Positions 27,509 through 37,089 are shown, counted from the first letter of the stretch. The stretch is DNA of 64,000 nucleotides from Acidobacteriota bacterium (GCA_016715115.1 JADKBM010000011.1:124001-188000), one strand, 5' to 3'. The notes: generated by a model from the sequence alone, not told the origin. Numbers and translations: made by a program.

Positions 27509-27527
27509 GAATGGTCACAGGCTTGGA

Positions 27528-29390
27528 ATGATGATTTTCAGACGAGATAATTTCAACGAAACCATCCGATTCATCTGTCTTCTGCCGCTGGCATTTTGCC
27601 TGTTTGCCGCAATGGCGTTGGCGCAGACGGTGACGAAGGTTGAACCGCCGTCGTGGTGGGCCGGCCATTCGATAAATCCGGTCAGGCTAATGGTGCGCGG
27701 CGAGAATTTCGCCGGCGCGCGCATCGTTTCCAGGAATCCGATGCTCAAAGCGTCGAACCTTCGCGTCAACGATCGCGGCGATTATCTCTTTTTTGACGTC
27801 ACGATTCCGAAAACGGCGAAGATCGGGAAGTACGAATTTGAAGTCGTGACGCCAAAAGGTAAATCGGCCGTGCCTTTCGAAATCCTTCCGCCGCTCAATC
27901 CGGACTTGAACTTCAAGGGGATCGGCGGCAAGGACGTCATCTACCTGATCATGACCGACCGCTTCGCAGACGGCGATCCGGCGAACAACAAGAACGTCGA
28001 CCGGACGAACCCACGGATGTGGCATGGCGGTGATTTCAAGGGAATAAAAGAGAAGATCCCGTATCTCAAGGACCTTGGCGTGACCGCGATCTGGCTCACG
28101 CCGTGGTACGACAATTCGAACGAGATCACGACCTGCGACAAGCCCTGGTGTCCGATGGCGAGCTATCACGGCTACGGCGCGGTCGATTACTACGGCGTTG
28201 AAGACCATTTCGGGACTATGGACGATCTTCGAACGATGATCGCGGCGGCAAAAGCCAACGGCATCAAGGTTATTCAGGATCAGGTAGCGAATCACTTCGG
28301 ATTCCGGCATCCGTGGACAAAGAACCCGCCCACTTCGACCTGGACGCCGCCGTTCGAACAGAACCGTTTCAACAACTCGTCGCTGCTGTCGCCGAACGCT
28401 TCGCGAAACGAACGGGCCAACACGCTGAGCGGATGGTTTGATTTCACTTTGCCGGATCTCAACCAAAATGATCCGGAAGTTCGCAAATATCTCATTCAAA
28501 ATGCATTATGGTGGATCGGTGTAACCGGCATCGACGGTATTCGTCAGGATACAATCCAGTATATGCCGCGTGATTTCATCCGCGATTGGTCGCTCTCGAT
28601 CAAGAAACAGTACCCGAAATTCTGGATGGTCGGCGAGGTGTTTGAAGAGGATTCCGCGCACACCGCTTTCTTTCAGGGCGGGAAGCCCGGATGGGACGGA
28701 ATCGACACAAACCTGCCGTCGGTTTTCGATTTCAAACTCTGGCGGACGTCGCAGGAAGTTTTCACCGGAAAAAAGCCGATGCGCGCGTTGCGGGACGTTT
28801 TGAAATATGACGCGCTTTACCCGAACGTCAACGATCTGACGGTGATGACGAACAACCACGATACCGATCGGTTTATGAGTCTGCAGGGCGCGACGAAGGA
28901 AGGCGCGAAACTCCATACGGCTTTCGTTCTCGCGACGCGTGGCATACCGCAATTGTACGCCGGTGAGGAGATTCTGATGGAGGGCGGTCACGATCCCGAT
29001 AACCGGCGCGATTTTCCGGGGGGATTTCCCGGGGATACGGTCGACAAGTTCGCTGAATCGGGCCGCGCAGCCGATGAACGCGAGATGTTCGAATGGACGC
29101 GGAAATGGATCGATTTGCGAAGGAAGAGCATCGCGTTTTCATTTGGCAAGACGACGGATCTTTTTTATGATTCCGACTCCTACGTGTTCGATCGCTCGGT
29201 TGTGAACGTCATAGAGATTTCCGCGGTGATCGTGGCATTCAACAACAGCGACAAAACAAAGGTGATCGAGTTGCCGTTCGGATCCGTCCGTCCGAAGCCG
29301 CTCATTTCGGATCGAGAAACGGTAACGATCGAAGGCGGAAAGTTGAAGATGGTGCTGGCGCCAAAGTCGGCGATAGCTTACGGACATTGA
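27528..29390 (+). CDS. Secreted GH13 alpha-amylase/cyclomaltodextrinase-type hydrolase
   Basis: 620 residues. Signal peptide FICLLPLAFCLFAAMALA. An N-terminal cyclomaltodextrinase-type immunoglobulin-like domain begins VEPPSWWAGHSINPVRL (about 35-125). The GH13 barrel follows: DVIYLIMTDRFADGDPANN, region I QDQVANHFG, region II GIRQDTIQYM with nucleophile D341, region III GEVFEED with acid/base E370, and region IV TNNHDTDRF with D445. The C-terminal beta domain is short. Expected role: periplasmic or surface cleavage of alpha-1,4 (possibly also alpha-1,6) bonds in starch, maltodextrin or cyclodextrin. It shares the VEPPSWWAG N-terminus and overall plan with the gene at 31114-33006. Followed by malQ 75 bases later. 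Confidence 0.92.
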   Translation: MMIFRRDNFNETIRFICLLPLAFCLFAAMALAQTVTKVEPPSWWAGHSINPVRLMVRGENFAGARIVSRNPMLKASNLRVNDRGDYLFFDVTIPKTAKIGKYEFEVVTPKGKSAVPFEILPPLNPDLNFKGIGGKDVIYLIMTDRFADGDPANNKNVDRTNPRMWHGGDFKGIKEKIPYLKDLGVTAIWLTPWYDNSNEITTCDKPWCPMASYHGYGAVDYYGVEDHFGTMDDLRTMIAAAKANGIKVIQDQVANHFGFRHPWTKNPPTSTWTPPFEQNRFNNSSLLSPNASRNERANTLSGWFDFTLPDLNQNDPEVRKYLIQNALWWIGVTGIDGIRQDTIQYMPRDFIRDWSLSIKKQYPKFWMVGEVFEEDSAHTAFFQGGKPGWDGIDTNLPSVFDFKLWRTSQEVFTGKKPMRALRDVLKYDALYPNVNDLTVMTNNHDTDRFMSLQGATKEGAKLHTAFVLATRGIPQLYAGEEILMEGGHDPDNRRDFPGGFPGDTVDKFAESGRAADEREMFEWTRKWIDLRRKSIAFSFGKTTDLFYDSDSYVFDRSVVNVIEISAVIVAFNNSDKTKVIELPFGSVRPKPLISDRETVTIEGGKLKMVLAPKSAIAYGH

Positions 29391-29465
29391 AATCATCGTG
29401 AAATCGGCCGGAAAGCATTTGCCGGCTTTGGTGAACATTAACTCAGACTGCTTACTAACGAAAAC

Positions 29466-30989
29466 ATGCCCTTTCCAAGAGCCGCAGGAATTCTGCTTCA
29501 TCCGACGAGTTTGCCGTCGCCGTACGGCATCGGCGATCTCGGCCGCACGGCGTACGAATTTGTCGATTTTCTCGTCGCCGCAAAACAAACATACTGGCAG
29601 GTTTTGCCGCTCGGGCCGACCGGTTTTGGCGACTCGCCCTATCAGTGTTTCTCGGCGTTTGCCGGGAATACGAACCTGATCTCGCCCGAAACGCTCGTCG
29701 ACGAAGAATTGCTGACGCAGGAAGAGATCGATGATCGGCCGGATTTTCCGGAAGGACGCGTTGATTTCGGCAGCGTCATCGAATGGAAGAACGCGCTGCT
29801 CGAAAAGGCGTATCGGCGATTTCGGTTGACGACGAGCGTCAATCTTCGCGGTTCGTTCGAATCGTTCACGCAGGTCGTCGCCGAATGGCTCGACGATTAC
29901 GCGCTGTTCCGCGCCATCAAAAAGACGCAGGACCAACATTCGTGGCAGCAGTGGGACGAACCGCTCAAACTTCGCGACGAGACCGCGATTCTCGCCGCGC
30001 GAGAGGAACTCCTCGATGAAATACAGGCGCAGAAGTTCTATCAATTCCTGTTTTTCAAGCAATGGTCGCGGCTCAAGAATTACGCCAACGGCAAAGGGAT
30101 CCGGATCATCGGCGATGTCCCGATCTTCATTTCCCTCGATTCGGCGGACGTTTGGTGCAATCCGCAGGAGTTCAAGCTGAACCGCGACGGTTCGCCGAAG
30201 ACCGTCGCGGGCGTTCCGCCCGATTACTTTTCGAAGACCGGCCAGCTTTGGGGAAATCCGATCTACAACTGGGATGCGATGCAGGCCGACGGTTTCAAAT
30301 GGTGGGTTTCGCGCGTGAAATTCACGCTCAAGATGGTCGATATTCTGCGGATCGATCATTTCCGCGGATTCGCCGCGAGTTGGGAAGTGCCGGGCGGCGA
30401 CAAGACTGCCGAAAATGGCCGCTGGGTCAATGTGCCCGGGAAAGACCTGTTTATGACGCTGCGACGCGAGCTGGGAAGACTGCCGATCCTCGCCGAAGAT
30501 CTCGGCGTCATTACGCCGGACGTCGAGGAATTACGGGATGGTTTCGGTTTTCCGGGTATGCGGATCTTGCAGTTCGCCTTCGGAGGCGACACGGCGAATC
30601 TCGATCTGCCGCACAACTACATCAACAACTGCGTCGTTTACACCGGCACGCACGACAATGACACGACCGTCGGCTGGTTCAATTCGCAGGCCGGCGCCGG
30701 TTCGACGCGCGACGAAGACGAGATCAGCCGCGAGCACGATTTTTGTCTGAAATACTTGAATTCGGACGGATCCGAGATTCACTGGGATCTTATCCGCGCC
30801 GTGCTCGCGAGCGTCGCGAACACGGCGATCGTGCCGGCGCAGGATCTTTTGGGTTTGGGTACCGAGGCGCGGATGAATCTGCCGGCGTCGGAGTCCGGGA
30901 ATTGGTTTTGGCAGTGCCGTGACGGCGATCTGTCTGACGAGATCGCCGAACGATTGGGCGAATTGACTGAGATTTACGGGCGCAAGTAG
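29466..30989 (+). CDS. malQ: 4-alpha-glucanotransferase (amylomaltase)
   Basis: 507 residues, normal for the bacterial GH77 family. It starts PFPRAAGILLHPTSLPSPYGIGDLG and has no signal peptide, so it is cytoplasmic. Motifs: LPLGPTGFGDSPYQCFSAFAGN, GIRIIGDVPIFISLDSADVW, nucleophile D297 in LRIDHFRGF, acid/base E344 in ILAEDLG, and D397 in GTHDNDTTVGW. It transfers alpha-1,4-glucan segments between maltodextrins, releasing glucose, and so prepares imported maltooligosaccharides for further use. Its position between two secreted GH13 genes and upstream of the transporters supports maltodextrin catabolism. Confidence 0.96.
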   Translation: MPFPRAAGILLHPTSLPSPYGIGDLGRTAYEFVDFLVAAKQTYWQVLPLGPTGFGDSPYQCFSAFAGNTNLISPETLVDEELLTQEEIDDRPDFPEGRVDFGSVIEWKNALLEKAYRRFRLTTSVNLRGSFESFTQVVAEWLDDYALFRAIKKTQDQHSWQQWDEPLKLRDETAILAAREELLDEIQAQKFYQFLFFKQWSRLKNYANGKGIRIIGDVPIFISLDSADVWCNPQEFKLNRDGSPKTVAGVPPDYFSKTGQLWGNPIYNWDAMQADGFKWWVSRVKFTLKMVDILRIDHFRGFAASWEVPGGDKTAENGRWVNVPGKDLFMTLRRELGRLPILAEDLGVITPDVEELRDGFGFPGMRILQFAFGGDTANLDLPHNYINNCVVYTGTHDNDTTVGWFNSQAGAGSTRDEDEISREHDFCLKYLNSDGSEIHWDLIRAVLASVANTAIVPAQDLLGLGTEARMNLPASESGNWFWQCRDGDLSDEIAERLGELTEIYGRK

Positions 30990-31021
30990 CGGAGAGAAAT
31001 CCTACGGATGAAGGATTATTC

Positions 31022-31054
31022 GAGCTATGAGCTATGAGCTATGAGCTATGAGCT
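31022..31054. repeat. Heptanucleotide tandem repeat (GAGCTAT)
   Basis: Four exact 7-base units GAGCTAT and a partial fifth lie between malQ and the next amylase gene. It is one of at least four heptamer arrays in intergenic spaces of this window. Confidence 0.85.
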
Positions 31055-31113
31055 TCGAGTTGTCAGCTGACAGCCGGGGCGAGTAATTATCAGTCGTTGC
31101 AACTTATGACTAA

Positions 31114-33006
31114 ATGACGAATATGACAAAAACTTTGGGATGCATTTCGGGTCTATTGTTTCTTTTGCCGCTCATCGCATTTGGGCAATCGGTTGAAAAG
31201 GTCGAGCCGCCGAGTTGGTGGGCGGGTTCGACGGTCAATCCGGTTCGCGTTTTGCTGACCGGCACCGATTTGAACGGCGCGACGGTCACTGCGCCGCGGG
31301 GAAGCGTCTTGCGGGTCTCGAACTTGAAGGCCTCGGCGAACGGTCACTACTTGTTCGCCGACATCGCGATCCGGCCGGCGGCGAAAACGGGGAAATACAA
31401 GTTCTCCGTGACGAAGGCGGGAAAATCGTCCGCCTTTGACTTTGAGATCACTGCCAAGAAACGAAGCGCGATCACGCACCGCGGCTACACGCCGGACGAC
31501 GTGATCTATTTCGTCATTCCGGATCGATTTGCCGACGGCGATATGTCGAACAACGATCCCGAGAAATCGAAGGGGTTGTTTGATCGGCGCTACGGCCGGC
31601 ATTATCACGGCGGTGATCTTGAGGGCCTGATCGACAAATTGCCGTATCTGAAATCACTCGGGGTAACGGCGATCTGGACTACTCCCGTTTACGACAACAA
31701 CGACAAGCCCGACTTCAAGGAAATGTACGAGGGAATGCCGTTTACGACCGGCTATCACGGCTACGGAGCCGTCGATATGTACGCCGTCGACGAACATCTC
31801 GGCGATATGGCGAAACTCAAGGAATTCATCGCCAAGGCGCAGGCGATGGGATTCAAGGTGATCCAGGACCAAGTTGCAAATCACACCGGACCGTATCATC
31901 GCTGGGCGGCCGATCCGCCGACACCGACCTGGTGGAACGGAACGCTCGAGAATCATCTTTCGAACAACTGGCAGAAATGGACGGCGATGAATCCGCGGGC
32001 GACCTTGCAGACGCAAAAACGCAACATCGACGGCTGGTTCATTGATATCCTGCCGGATTTCAACCAAGGCGATCCGGAAGTAGAGAAGTATCTGATTCAG
32101 AACAGTTTATGGTGGCTTGAGACGGGCGGGTTCGACGCCATTCGAATGGACACGCTGCCGCACGTGCCGCGTTCGTTTTGGGCAAAATGGGGCTCGGCGG
32201 TCAAGCGTGAGTATCCGAAAGTAAACATTCTGGGCGAGCTTTTCGACGGCGATCCGGCGCTCGTCGCGTATTTCCAGACGGGCCGGAAAGGGCACGACGG
32301 GATCGATCCGCAGATCGACTCGTTATATGATTTCGCGCTCTTTTACCAGATCCGGGGCGCCTTCGCGCGTGGCGAATCCATCAGGGGCGTTTCGCAAATG
32401 CTTTCGCGCGATTGGCTTTATCCGAATCCAAACGTCCTGACGACATTCCTCGGCGTCCACGATATGGAACGCTTTATGCACGAGCGCGGGGCGACGACCG
32501 ATGGGCTGAAAATGGCGCAGACCTTCATTATGACGACACGCGGCACGCCGTTGCTTTACTACGGCGACGAGATCGCGATGCCCGGCGGCGGCGACCCCGA
32601 CAACCGGCGCGATTTTCCCGGCGGCTTCGCGGGCGACGGAATCAATGCCTTTGACGCGACAGGGCGGACGAAGTCTCAGAACGACGTTTGGAACCACCTC
32701 GCGCGACTCGGCAAACTGCGTCAGGAACTCGAACCTTTGCGTCGCGGCAAATCGCTCGATTTGCTGGATGAGGAGCAGCAGATGGCGTATGCCCGCCTAA
32801 CGGAAAAACAAGCGGTTTTGGTGGTCTTCAACAACGATTCGAAGCCGGCTGAGGTTTCGTTCGACGTTTCGATGATCAAACCGTTCGGGTTGAACACGAT
32901 TCTTGTCGATCGGCTGGATAAGATCGACGACATCAGGATAGTCGACGGCAGGTTGAGATTCACGATGCCCGCCCGCTCCGGCGGCGTGTTCACCGTCGAG
33001 CAATAG
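31114..33006 (+). CDS. Secreted GH13 alpha-amylase/neopullulanase-type hydrolase (paralogue)
   Basis: 630 residues. Signal peptide GCISGLLFLLPLIAFGQ; ATG 31114 or 31123 are both possible starts. The N-terminal domain VEPPSWWAGSTVNPVRVLL is close to that of 27528-29390. Barrel motifs: DVIYFVIPDRFADGDMSNN, QDQVANHTGPYH, nucleophile D346 in AIRMDTLPHV, acid/base E375 in ILGELFDGD, and D450 in LGVHDMERF. The GDEIAMPGGGDPDNRRDFPGG segment is shared by both paralogues. C-terminal domain about 545-630. It would hydrolyse maltodextrins or pullulan-like substrates outside the cytoplasm. The two genes probably arose by duplication and differ enough to serve different linkages or chain lengths. Confidence 0.92.
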   Translation: MTNMTKTLGCISGLLFLLPLIAFGQSVEKVEPPSWWAGSTVNPVRVLLTGTDLNGATVTAPRGSVLRVSNLKASANGHYLFADIAIRPAAKTGKYKFSVTKAGKSSAFDFEITAKKRSAITHRGYTPDDVIYFVIPDRFADGDMSNNDPEKSKGLFDRRYGRHYHGGDLEGLIDKLPYLKSLGVTAIWTTPVYDNNDKPDFKEMYEGMPFTTGYHGYGAVDMYAVDEHLGDMAKLKEFIAKAQAMGFKVIQDQVANHTGPYHRWAADPPTPTWWNGTLENHLSNNWQKWTAMNPRATLQTQKRNIDGWFIDILPDFNQGDPEVEKYLIQNSLWWLETGGFDAIRMDTLPHVPRSFWAKWGSAVKREYPKVNILGELFDGDPALVAYFQTGRKGHDGIDPQIDSLYDFALFYQIRGAFARGESIRGVSQMLSRDWLYPNPNVLTTFLGVHDMERFMHERGATTDGLKMAQTFIMTTRGTPLLYYGDEIAMPGGGDPDNRRDFPGGFAGDGINAFDATGRTKSQNDVWNHLARLGKLRQELEPLRRGKSLDLLDEEQQMAYARLTEKQAVLVVFNNDSKPAEVSFDVSMIKPFGLNTILVDRLDKIDDIRIVDGRLRFTMPARSGGVFTVEQ

Positions 33007-33052
33007 GCGCGTGCTTTGTTCTTTGAAAATTCGTTAAGTTTCTGCTTGTTCC

Positions 33053-33193
33053 GGATCGGCCTTCCGGCCGATCGAAGATTCGACTCAATTTCGCATAAAA
33101 TGAGTTCAGAATCGGCCTTTCGATCCAAGCTTCGACTCAAGTTCGCTAAAAATGCGTTCAGGATCGGCCTCCCGGCCGATCGAAGATTCGTTC
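33053..33193. repeat. REP-like palindromic repeats upstream of the RAYT gene
   Basis: Three copies of a palindromic unit. Copies 33053-33082 and 33156-33193 contain GATCGGCCTNCCGGCCGATC followed by GAAGATTCG; a degenerate middle copy spans 33103-33139. Copies share a GTTCAG head. The same unit recurs inverted on the other side of the transposase gene. Confidence 0.8.
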
Positions 33194-33206
33194 CTCAAGA
33201 AATTCG

Positions 33207-33250
33207 GGCTACCGCCCGTTGCACACACTTAAAATCGGGCTGCCGCCCGT
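33207..33250. repeat. Second short palindromic repeat (GGGC..CCGCCCG type)
   Basis: CGGGCTACCGCCCGT and CGGGCTGCCGCCCGT lie within 44 bases just before the RAYT gene. An inverted relative (CGGGCAGTAGCCCG) overlaps the RAYT stop at 33779-33792. Confidence 0.7.
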
Positions 33251-33274
33251 CAACACTCAAAAAAAGGAGACAAT

Positions 33275-33787
33275 ATGTACTACTACATCACCGCTGTCAC
33301 TCACGATCGCGTGCCGGTCTTCAGAAGCAAAACCGCATGCGAGATCTTCATCAGTCAGTTAAAGGAAGTTAAGGAGAAATTTCCGTTCAAACTCATCGGA
33401 TACGTTTTGATGCCTGATCATTTTCATATTCTTGTTAAACTCGAAGACAACGATCCGGAGAAATTCATGCTCCGCTTGCGTGGATTGAGCGCTCGTAAGA
33501 TTATCGATTGGTTGAAAGAAAAGGAGTTCTGGGATTCGCTGCTTCGATTGAAGTTGAAGGTGCCGCAAAAGCGCAGGTACCGGTACGCGGTTTGGCAAAA
33601 GAATCCGACGATAATTGAAATATGGAGTCCGAAGTTCTTGCGACAGAAACTTGACTATATTCATATGAATCCGGTCCGCGCTGGATTGTGCGAGCATCCG
33701 CGAGACTGGAAATGGTCGAGTTACAATGCGTATCAGCCGCACGAGCCGGGAACGGTTCCGATTGAGATAGACGCGGTCGGGCAGTAG
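33275..33787 (+). CDS. REP-associated tyrosine transposase (RAYT, Y1/HUH type)
   Basis: 170 residues, a usual RAYT size, with a strong AAGGAG site. The HUH motif is seen in LMPDHFHILVKL (H49, H51). The catalytic tyrosine is probably Y128 in LDYIHMNPVRAGL, followed by the family hallmark WKWSSYNAY. RAYTs cut single-stranded DNA at REP hairpins. They are single-copy domesticated enzymes and do not behave as ordinary insertion sequences. Inverted REP-like palindromes on both sides (33053-33193 and 33813-33841) fit a REPtron unit. It interrupts the glucan locus between an amylase and the transporter genes, with no target duplication visible. Confidence 0.93.
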   Translation: MYYYITAVTHDRVPVFRSKTACEIFISQLKEVKEKFPFKLIGYVLMPDHFHILVKLEDNDPEKFMLRLRGLSARKIIDWLKEKEFWDSLLRLKLKVPQKRRYRYAVWQKNPTIIEIWSPKFLRQKLDYIHMNPVRAGLCEHPRDWKWSSYNAYQPHEPGTVPIEIDAVGQ

Positions 33788-33841
33788 CCCGACATACGGA
33801 TTCGAGCGTCTCGCGGTCGGCCGGGAGGCCGACCCTGAACG
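33779..33841. repeat. Inverted REP-like repeats downstream of the RAYT gene
   Basis: 33813-33841 carries GGTCGGCCGGGAGGCCGACC followed by CTGAACG. This is the reverse complement of the upstream unit (GTTCAGGATCGGCCTCCCGG and so on). The CGGGCAGTAGCCCG palindrome at 33779-33792 likewise inverts the upstream second repeat. Confidence 0.78.
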
Positions 33842-33995
33842 AATGAGGCGCGGAATTGCATTCGACTCGCGGCGGGAGGGCAGTAGGGCGTCAAATCAGA
33901 TCAAACGTCTCGTGATCCGGGCCGGCCTGAACGAGCCGACGGCACTACTGACATAGTTCGCGATCGACAATTTGCAGTTCTGACGAAGTTAAAAT

Positions 33996-34175
33996 ATGAA
34001 AGCATTATCATTTATCGCGATCGTCATCGCGGCGTTTCTGGTTTTTCTCGGCCTTTCGTCGAGAAGCGGTGCCGGCGCGGTCCTTAGCAACGCGGTGATC
34101 ATCGGCGGCGTCCTGATCGCCGTCGTCGTCGCCGGAAGTTGGATCGCGATGTATTTCAAGAACCGACAGCAATAG
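33996..34175 (+). CDS. Small two-helix membrane protein
   Basis: 59 residues from ATG 33996 to TAG 34173. Two membrane segments fill it: SFIAIVIAAFLVFLGLS and AVIIGGVLIAVVVAGSWIAMYF, with a basic end KNRQQ. Codon use looks like the neighbours. It lies between the RAYT element and the MFS sugar transporter gene, 87 bases before it, and might be co-transcribed. Function unknown. The weak ribosome-binding context is the main doubt. Confidence 0.55.
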   Translation: MKALSFIAIVIAAFLVFLGLSSRSGAGAVLSNAVIIGGVLIAVVVAGSWIAMYFKNRQQ

Positions 34176-34262
34176 TCTGCAAGTTCCGACTTGCGAATCC
34201 AATTTGAGCCAAGGGCGTCGCTTTTCCCTTTGCCGAAGATCCGAATCGAGGAATATTAATGT

Positions 34263-35600
34263 ATGGAAAACAAACCGCGTCTTTCTTTTTGGCAGATCTG
34301 GAACATGAGTTTCGGATTTCTCGGCATTCAATTCGGTTGGGGCTTGCAGATGGCGAATATGTCGCCGATCTACAAATATCTCGGCGCCGATGAAGGAAGT
34401 ATCGGCTATCTTTGGCTCGCCGGGCCGCTTACGGGACTTCTTGTCCAGCCGATAGTCGGCGCGATGTCGGACCGCACCTGGAACCGACTCGGACGCCGCC
34501 GTCCGTACTTTCTCGTCGGAGCGGTTCTCGCCAGCATCTGTCTGATCCTGATGCCGAATTCTTCCGCGGTTTGGATGGCAGCCGGCCTTTTGTGGATCAT
34601 GGACGCTTCGATAAACATCACGATGGAACCCTTTCGGGCGTTCGTCGGCGACAAACTGCCGGAAGAACAACGCACACTCGGATTCGTGATGCAGTCGTTT
34701 TTTATCGGGATCGGTTCGACGCTCGCCAATGCGCTTCCGTACATACTGACGTTTCTCGGCGTGGTCGGCGTGATGAAGAGCGGAATTCCGTATTCGACCC
34801 TGATCGCCTTTATCGTCGGGGCTGCGGCATTTCTGATCGCAGTTCTTTGGACGGTTTTCTCGACCGGCGAGTATCCGCCGGAGAATATGGAGGAGTTCGA
34901 CCGTAAGCGGAACGAGGGCAACATCGTCGGAACGATCGTCAAAGAGATCGTGGAAGCGATTTCCGATATGCCGACGACGATGAAGCAACTCGCCGTTGTC
35001 CAGTTCTTTACGTGGTTCGCGCTGCCGTTTATGTGGCAATACTACGGGATCGCGGTCGCCAGGCACGTTTTCGGCGCGGTTGACGACAAATCGGACCTGT
35101 TCCGGCAGGGTACCGAATGGGGCGGAGTGTGTTTCGCCGTTTATAATTTCGTTTGTTTTCTGATCGCGTTCGCGATCCCGCCGCTCGCCGAGAAGATCGG
35201 GCGCAAGGGCGTGCATATCTTTTGTTTGATCTGCGGGGGACTTGGGCTGATCTCGACCTATTTCGCCACCGGCCCGTATTTCTTGTGGCTCGGAATGGCC
35301 GGCGTCGGAATCGCCTGGGCTTCGATCCTATCGATGCCTTACGTGATCCTCGCGGGCGCCATCAAACCGGAGCGGATGGGAGTTTATATGGGCGTTTTCA
35401 ATCTGTTCATCGTCATTCCGCAAGTCACGCAGAATCTTCTGACGCCGCAGATCTACAAGACAGTGCTTGGCGGCGATGCGCTCAACGCCGTGATGCTGGG
35501 CGGATTTTCAATGCTCGTCGCGGCAGTTTCGGTCTTCATCGTCAGGGATGTCGGCGCGGCCAAGATTCAGGGAACGGAAGGAGCACCTGCGGGACATTGA
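34263..35600 (+). CDS. MFS sugar transporter (SLC45/GPH-like, maltose or sucrose type)
   Basis: 445 residues with about 12 membrane segments. The N-terminus FWQIWNMSFGFLGIQFGWGLQMANMSPIY and loop SDRTWNRLGRRRPYFLVG match the glycoside-proton symporter group that includes SLC45 and bacterial maltose/maltodextrin permeases. Region GAIKPERMGVYMGVFNLFIVIPQ is also typical. It is expected to import disaccharides or small maltooligosaccharides with protons across the inner membrane. It stands directly before a GH13 gene and close to malQ, which supports maltose or maltodextrin as substrate. A GAGGAAT site precedes the ATG. Confidence 0.9.
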   Translation: MENKPRLSFWQIWNMSFGFLGIQFGWGLQMANMSPIYKYLGADEGSIGYLWLAGPLTGLLVQPIVGAMSDRTWNRLGRRRPYFLVGAVLASICLILMPNSSAVWMAAGLLWIMDASINITMEPFRAFVGDKLPEEQRTLGFVMQSFFIGIGSTLANALPYILTFLGVVGVMKSGIPYSTLIAFIVGAAAFLIAVLWTVFSTGEYPPENMEEFDRKRNEGNIVGTIVKEIVEAISDMPTTMKQLAVVQFFTWFALPFMWQYYGIAVARHVFGAVDDKSDLFRQGTEWGGVCFAVYNFVCFLIAFAIPPLAEKIGRKGVHIFCLICGGLGLISTYFATGPYFLWLGMAGVGIAWASILSMPYVILAGAIKPERMGVYMGVFNLFIVIPQVTQNLLTPQIYKTVLGGDALNAVMLGGFSMLVAAVSVFIVRDVGAAKIQGTEGAPAGH

Positions 35601-35668
35601 GACCGCTGATCGCGGTTTCAAAAATCGTTTGGAATTGTTGACGAAAAAGGACGGAGTTGGAAATCAAT

Positions 35669-37027
35669 ATGATGCAGATCATTTCGAGAATCGCTATTGC
35701 CGCGCTTTTGACGGTCGTGACGTTGACTTCGGTGGACGCGCAGAGGGACTTTTCAAAAGAAAACGCACGACCTTCGCCGGATTGGGTCAAAGACGCGGTG
35801 ATCTATGAGATATTTCCGCGGAATTACTCGCAGAAAGGCGATTTCAATTCGATCACGAAAGATCTCGACCGGCTGCAAAAACTCGGCGTCACGGTTTTGT
35901 GGCTGATGCCGGTCCATCCGATCGGGCAGGAGAAGAAGAAGGGAACCATCGGGTCGCCCTACGCGGTGCGAGATTACTATGCGGTCAATCCGGATTACGG
36001 AACGGCTGCCGATCTCAAGAACCTCATCGCCGAGTCACACAAACGAGGAATGAAGGTCATCATCGACATCGTTGCGAATCACACGAGTTGGGACTCGGTG
36101 ATGATGAAAATGAAAGGCTTTCATACAACCAACGACAAGGGCGAGGTGATTCCGCCGATTCCTGATTGGGCCGACGTTGCGGATCTCAATTACGGGAATC
36201 CCGAACTGCGCAAATATATGATCGAGATGCTCAAATCGTGGGTTTGTGACTTCGATCTCGACGGCTTCCGATGCGACGTCGCCGGATTCGTGCCGACGGA
36301 TTTCTGGGAGACGGCGCGATCGGAGGTCGATAAGATCAAATCGGACACGATCTGGCTCGCCGAATGGGAATCACCTGATCTGCTTGTGAAAGCGTTCGAT
36401 CTCGACTATTCCTGGGAGAACCATTCGGTACTGACGCAGGTTCTGCAGAACGGAGCGCCCGCTTGGGCGATTCGAAAGACTTGGGAAGAACAGCGCGCAA
36501 AATTTCCGAAGGGCGCGTTGCGAATGAGATTTTCGGACAATCACGACGAAAAGCGTGCGATTGCCCGATTTGGAGAGAAAGGCGCGATCGCCGCGCAGGC
36601 TCTTGCGTTTACACTCGACGGCGTGCCGATGTTCTATAACGGAATGGAGGTCGGCGACACGACGGAATCAGGATTTCCCGCGCTCTTCGAGAAAATGCCG
36701 GTCTTTTGGGACGCGGCGGTTCGCCGGCCGGAATTCCCGAAGTTTTACGGGTCAATGATCGAACTTCGAAAGAACTCCGCGGCGATCCGGCGCGGCGAAT
36801 TGACGTGGCTCCGCAATTCGGATGAAAATCGTGTGCTGACCTTTTCACGCAAATTCGGCAGCGAAGAGGTCCTCGTCGCGATCAATATGACGAGTTCGCC
36901 TTTTTTCGGTTCGGTCGAGGCTTCGGGGGTCTTCGAAGAATTGACGCCGGCCCCGGAAAAGCGCGTCATCGGCTTGCCGGCGATTGCTTTGAACGGATTC
37001 GGCGTCCGGATCTTCCGACGCAAATAG
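35669..37027 (+). CDS. Secreted GH13 alpha-amylase family glycosidase
   Basis: About 452 residues from ATG 35669; TTG 35657 in the same frame is possible. Signal peptide IAIAALLTVVTLTSVDAQ. Unlike the two other GH13 enzymes it lacks the N-terminal VEPPSWW domain and begins with WVKDAVIYEIFPRNYS. Region I DIVANHTSWDS, region II GFRCDVAGFVP with nucleophile D203, region III WLAEWES with acid/base E232, region IV FSDNHDEKR with D293. The C-terminal beta domain is short. It would act on maltooligosaccharides in the periplasm. The compact form resembles maltogenic or oligo-glucosidase-like members, but linkage preference cannot be told. Confidence 0.92.
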   Translation: MMQIISRIAIAALLTVVTLTSVDAQRDFSKENARPSPDWVKDAVIYEIFPRNYSQKGDFNSITKDLDRLQKLGVTVLWLMPVHPIGQEKKKGTIGSPYAVRDYYAVNPDYGTAADLKNLIAESHKRGMKVIIDIVANHTSWDSVMMKMKGFHTTNDKGEVIPPIPDWADVADLNYGNPELRKYMIEMLKSWVCDFDLDGFRCDVAGFVPTDFWETARSEVDKIKSDTIWLAEWESPDLLVKAFDLDYSWENHSVLTQVLQNGAPAWAIRKTWEEQRAKFPKGALRMRFSDNHDEKRAIARFGEKGAIAAQALAFTLDGVPMFYNGMEVGDTTESGFPALFEKMPVFWDAAVRRPEFPKFYGSMIELRKNSAAIRRGELTWLRNSDENRVLTFSRKFGSEEVLVAINMTSSPFFGSVEASGVFEELTPAPEKRVIGLPAIALNGFGVRIFRRK

Positions 37028-37089
37028 AACAAGCACGATCGGCGATCCCGTTTACGAAACACGATAGGTGGATCGTTTGTTTCAAATCG

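Noticed and set aside
33275..33787. Ordinary IS200/IS605 insertion sequence
   Set aside because: The protein has RAYT features and the flanks are REP palindromes. No IS ends, no tnpB and no target duplication are visible.
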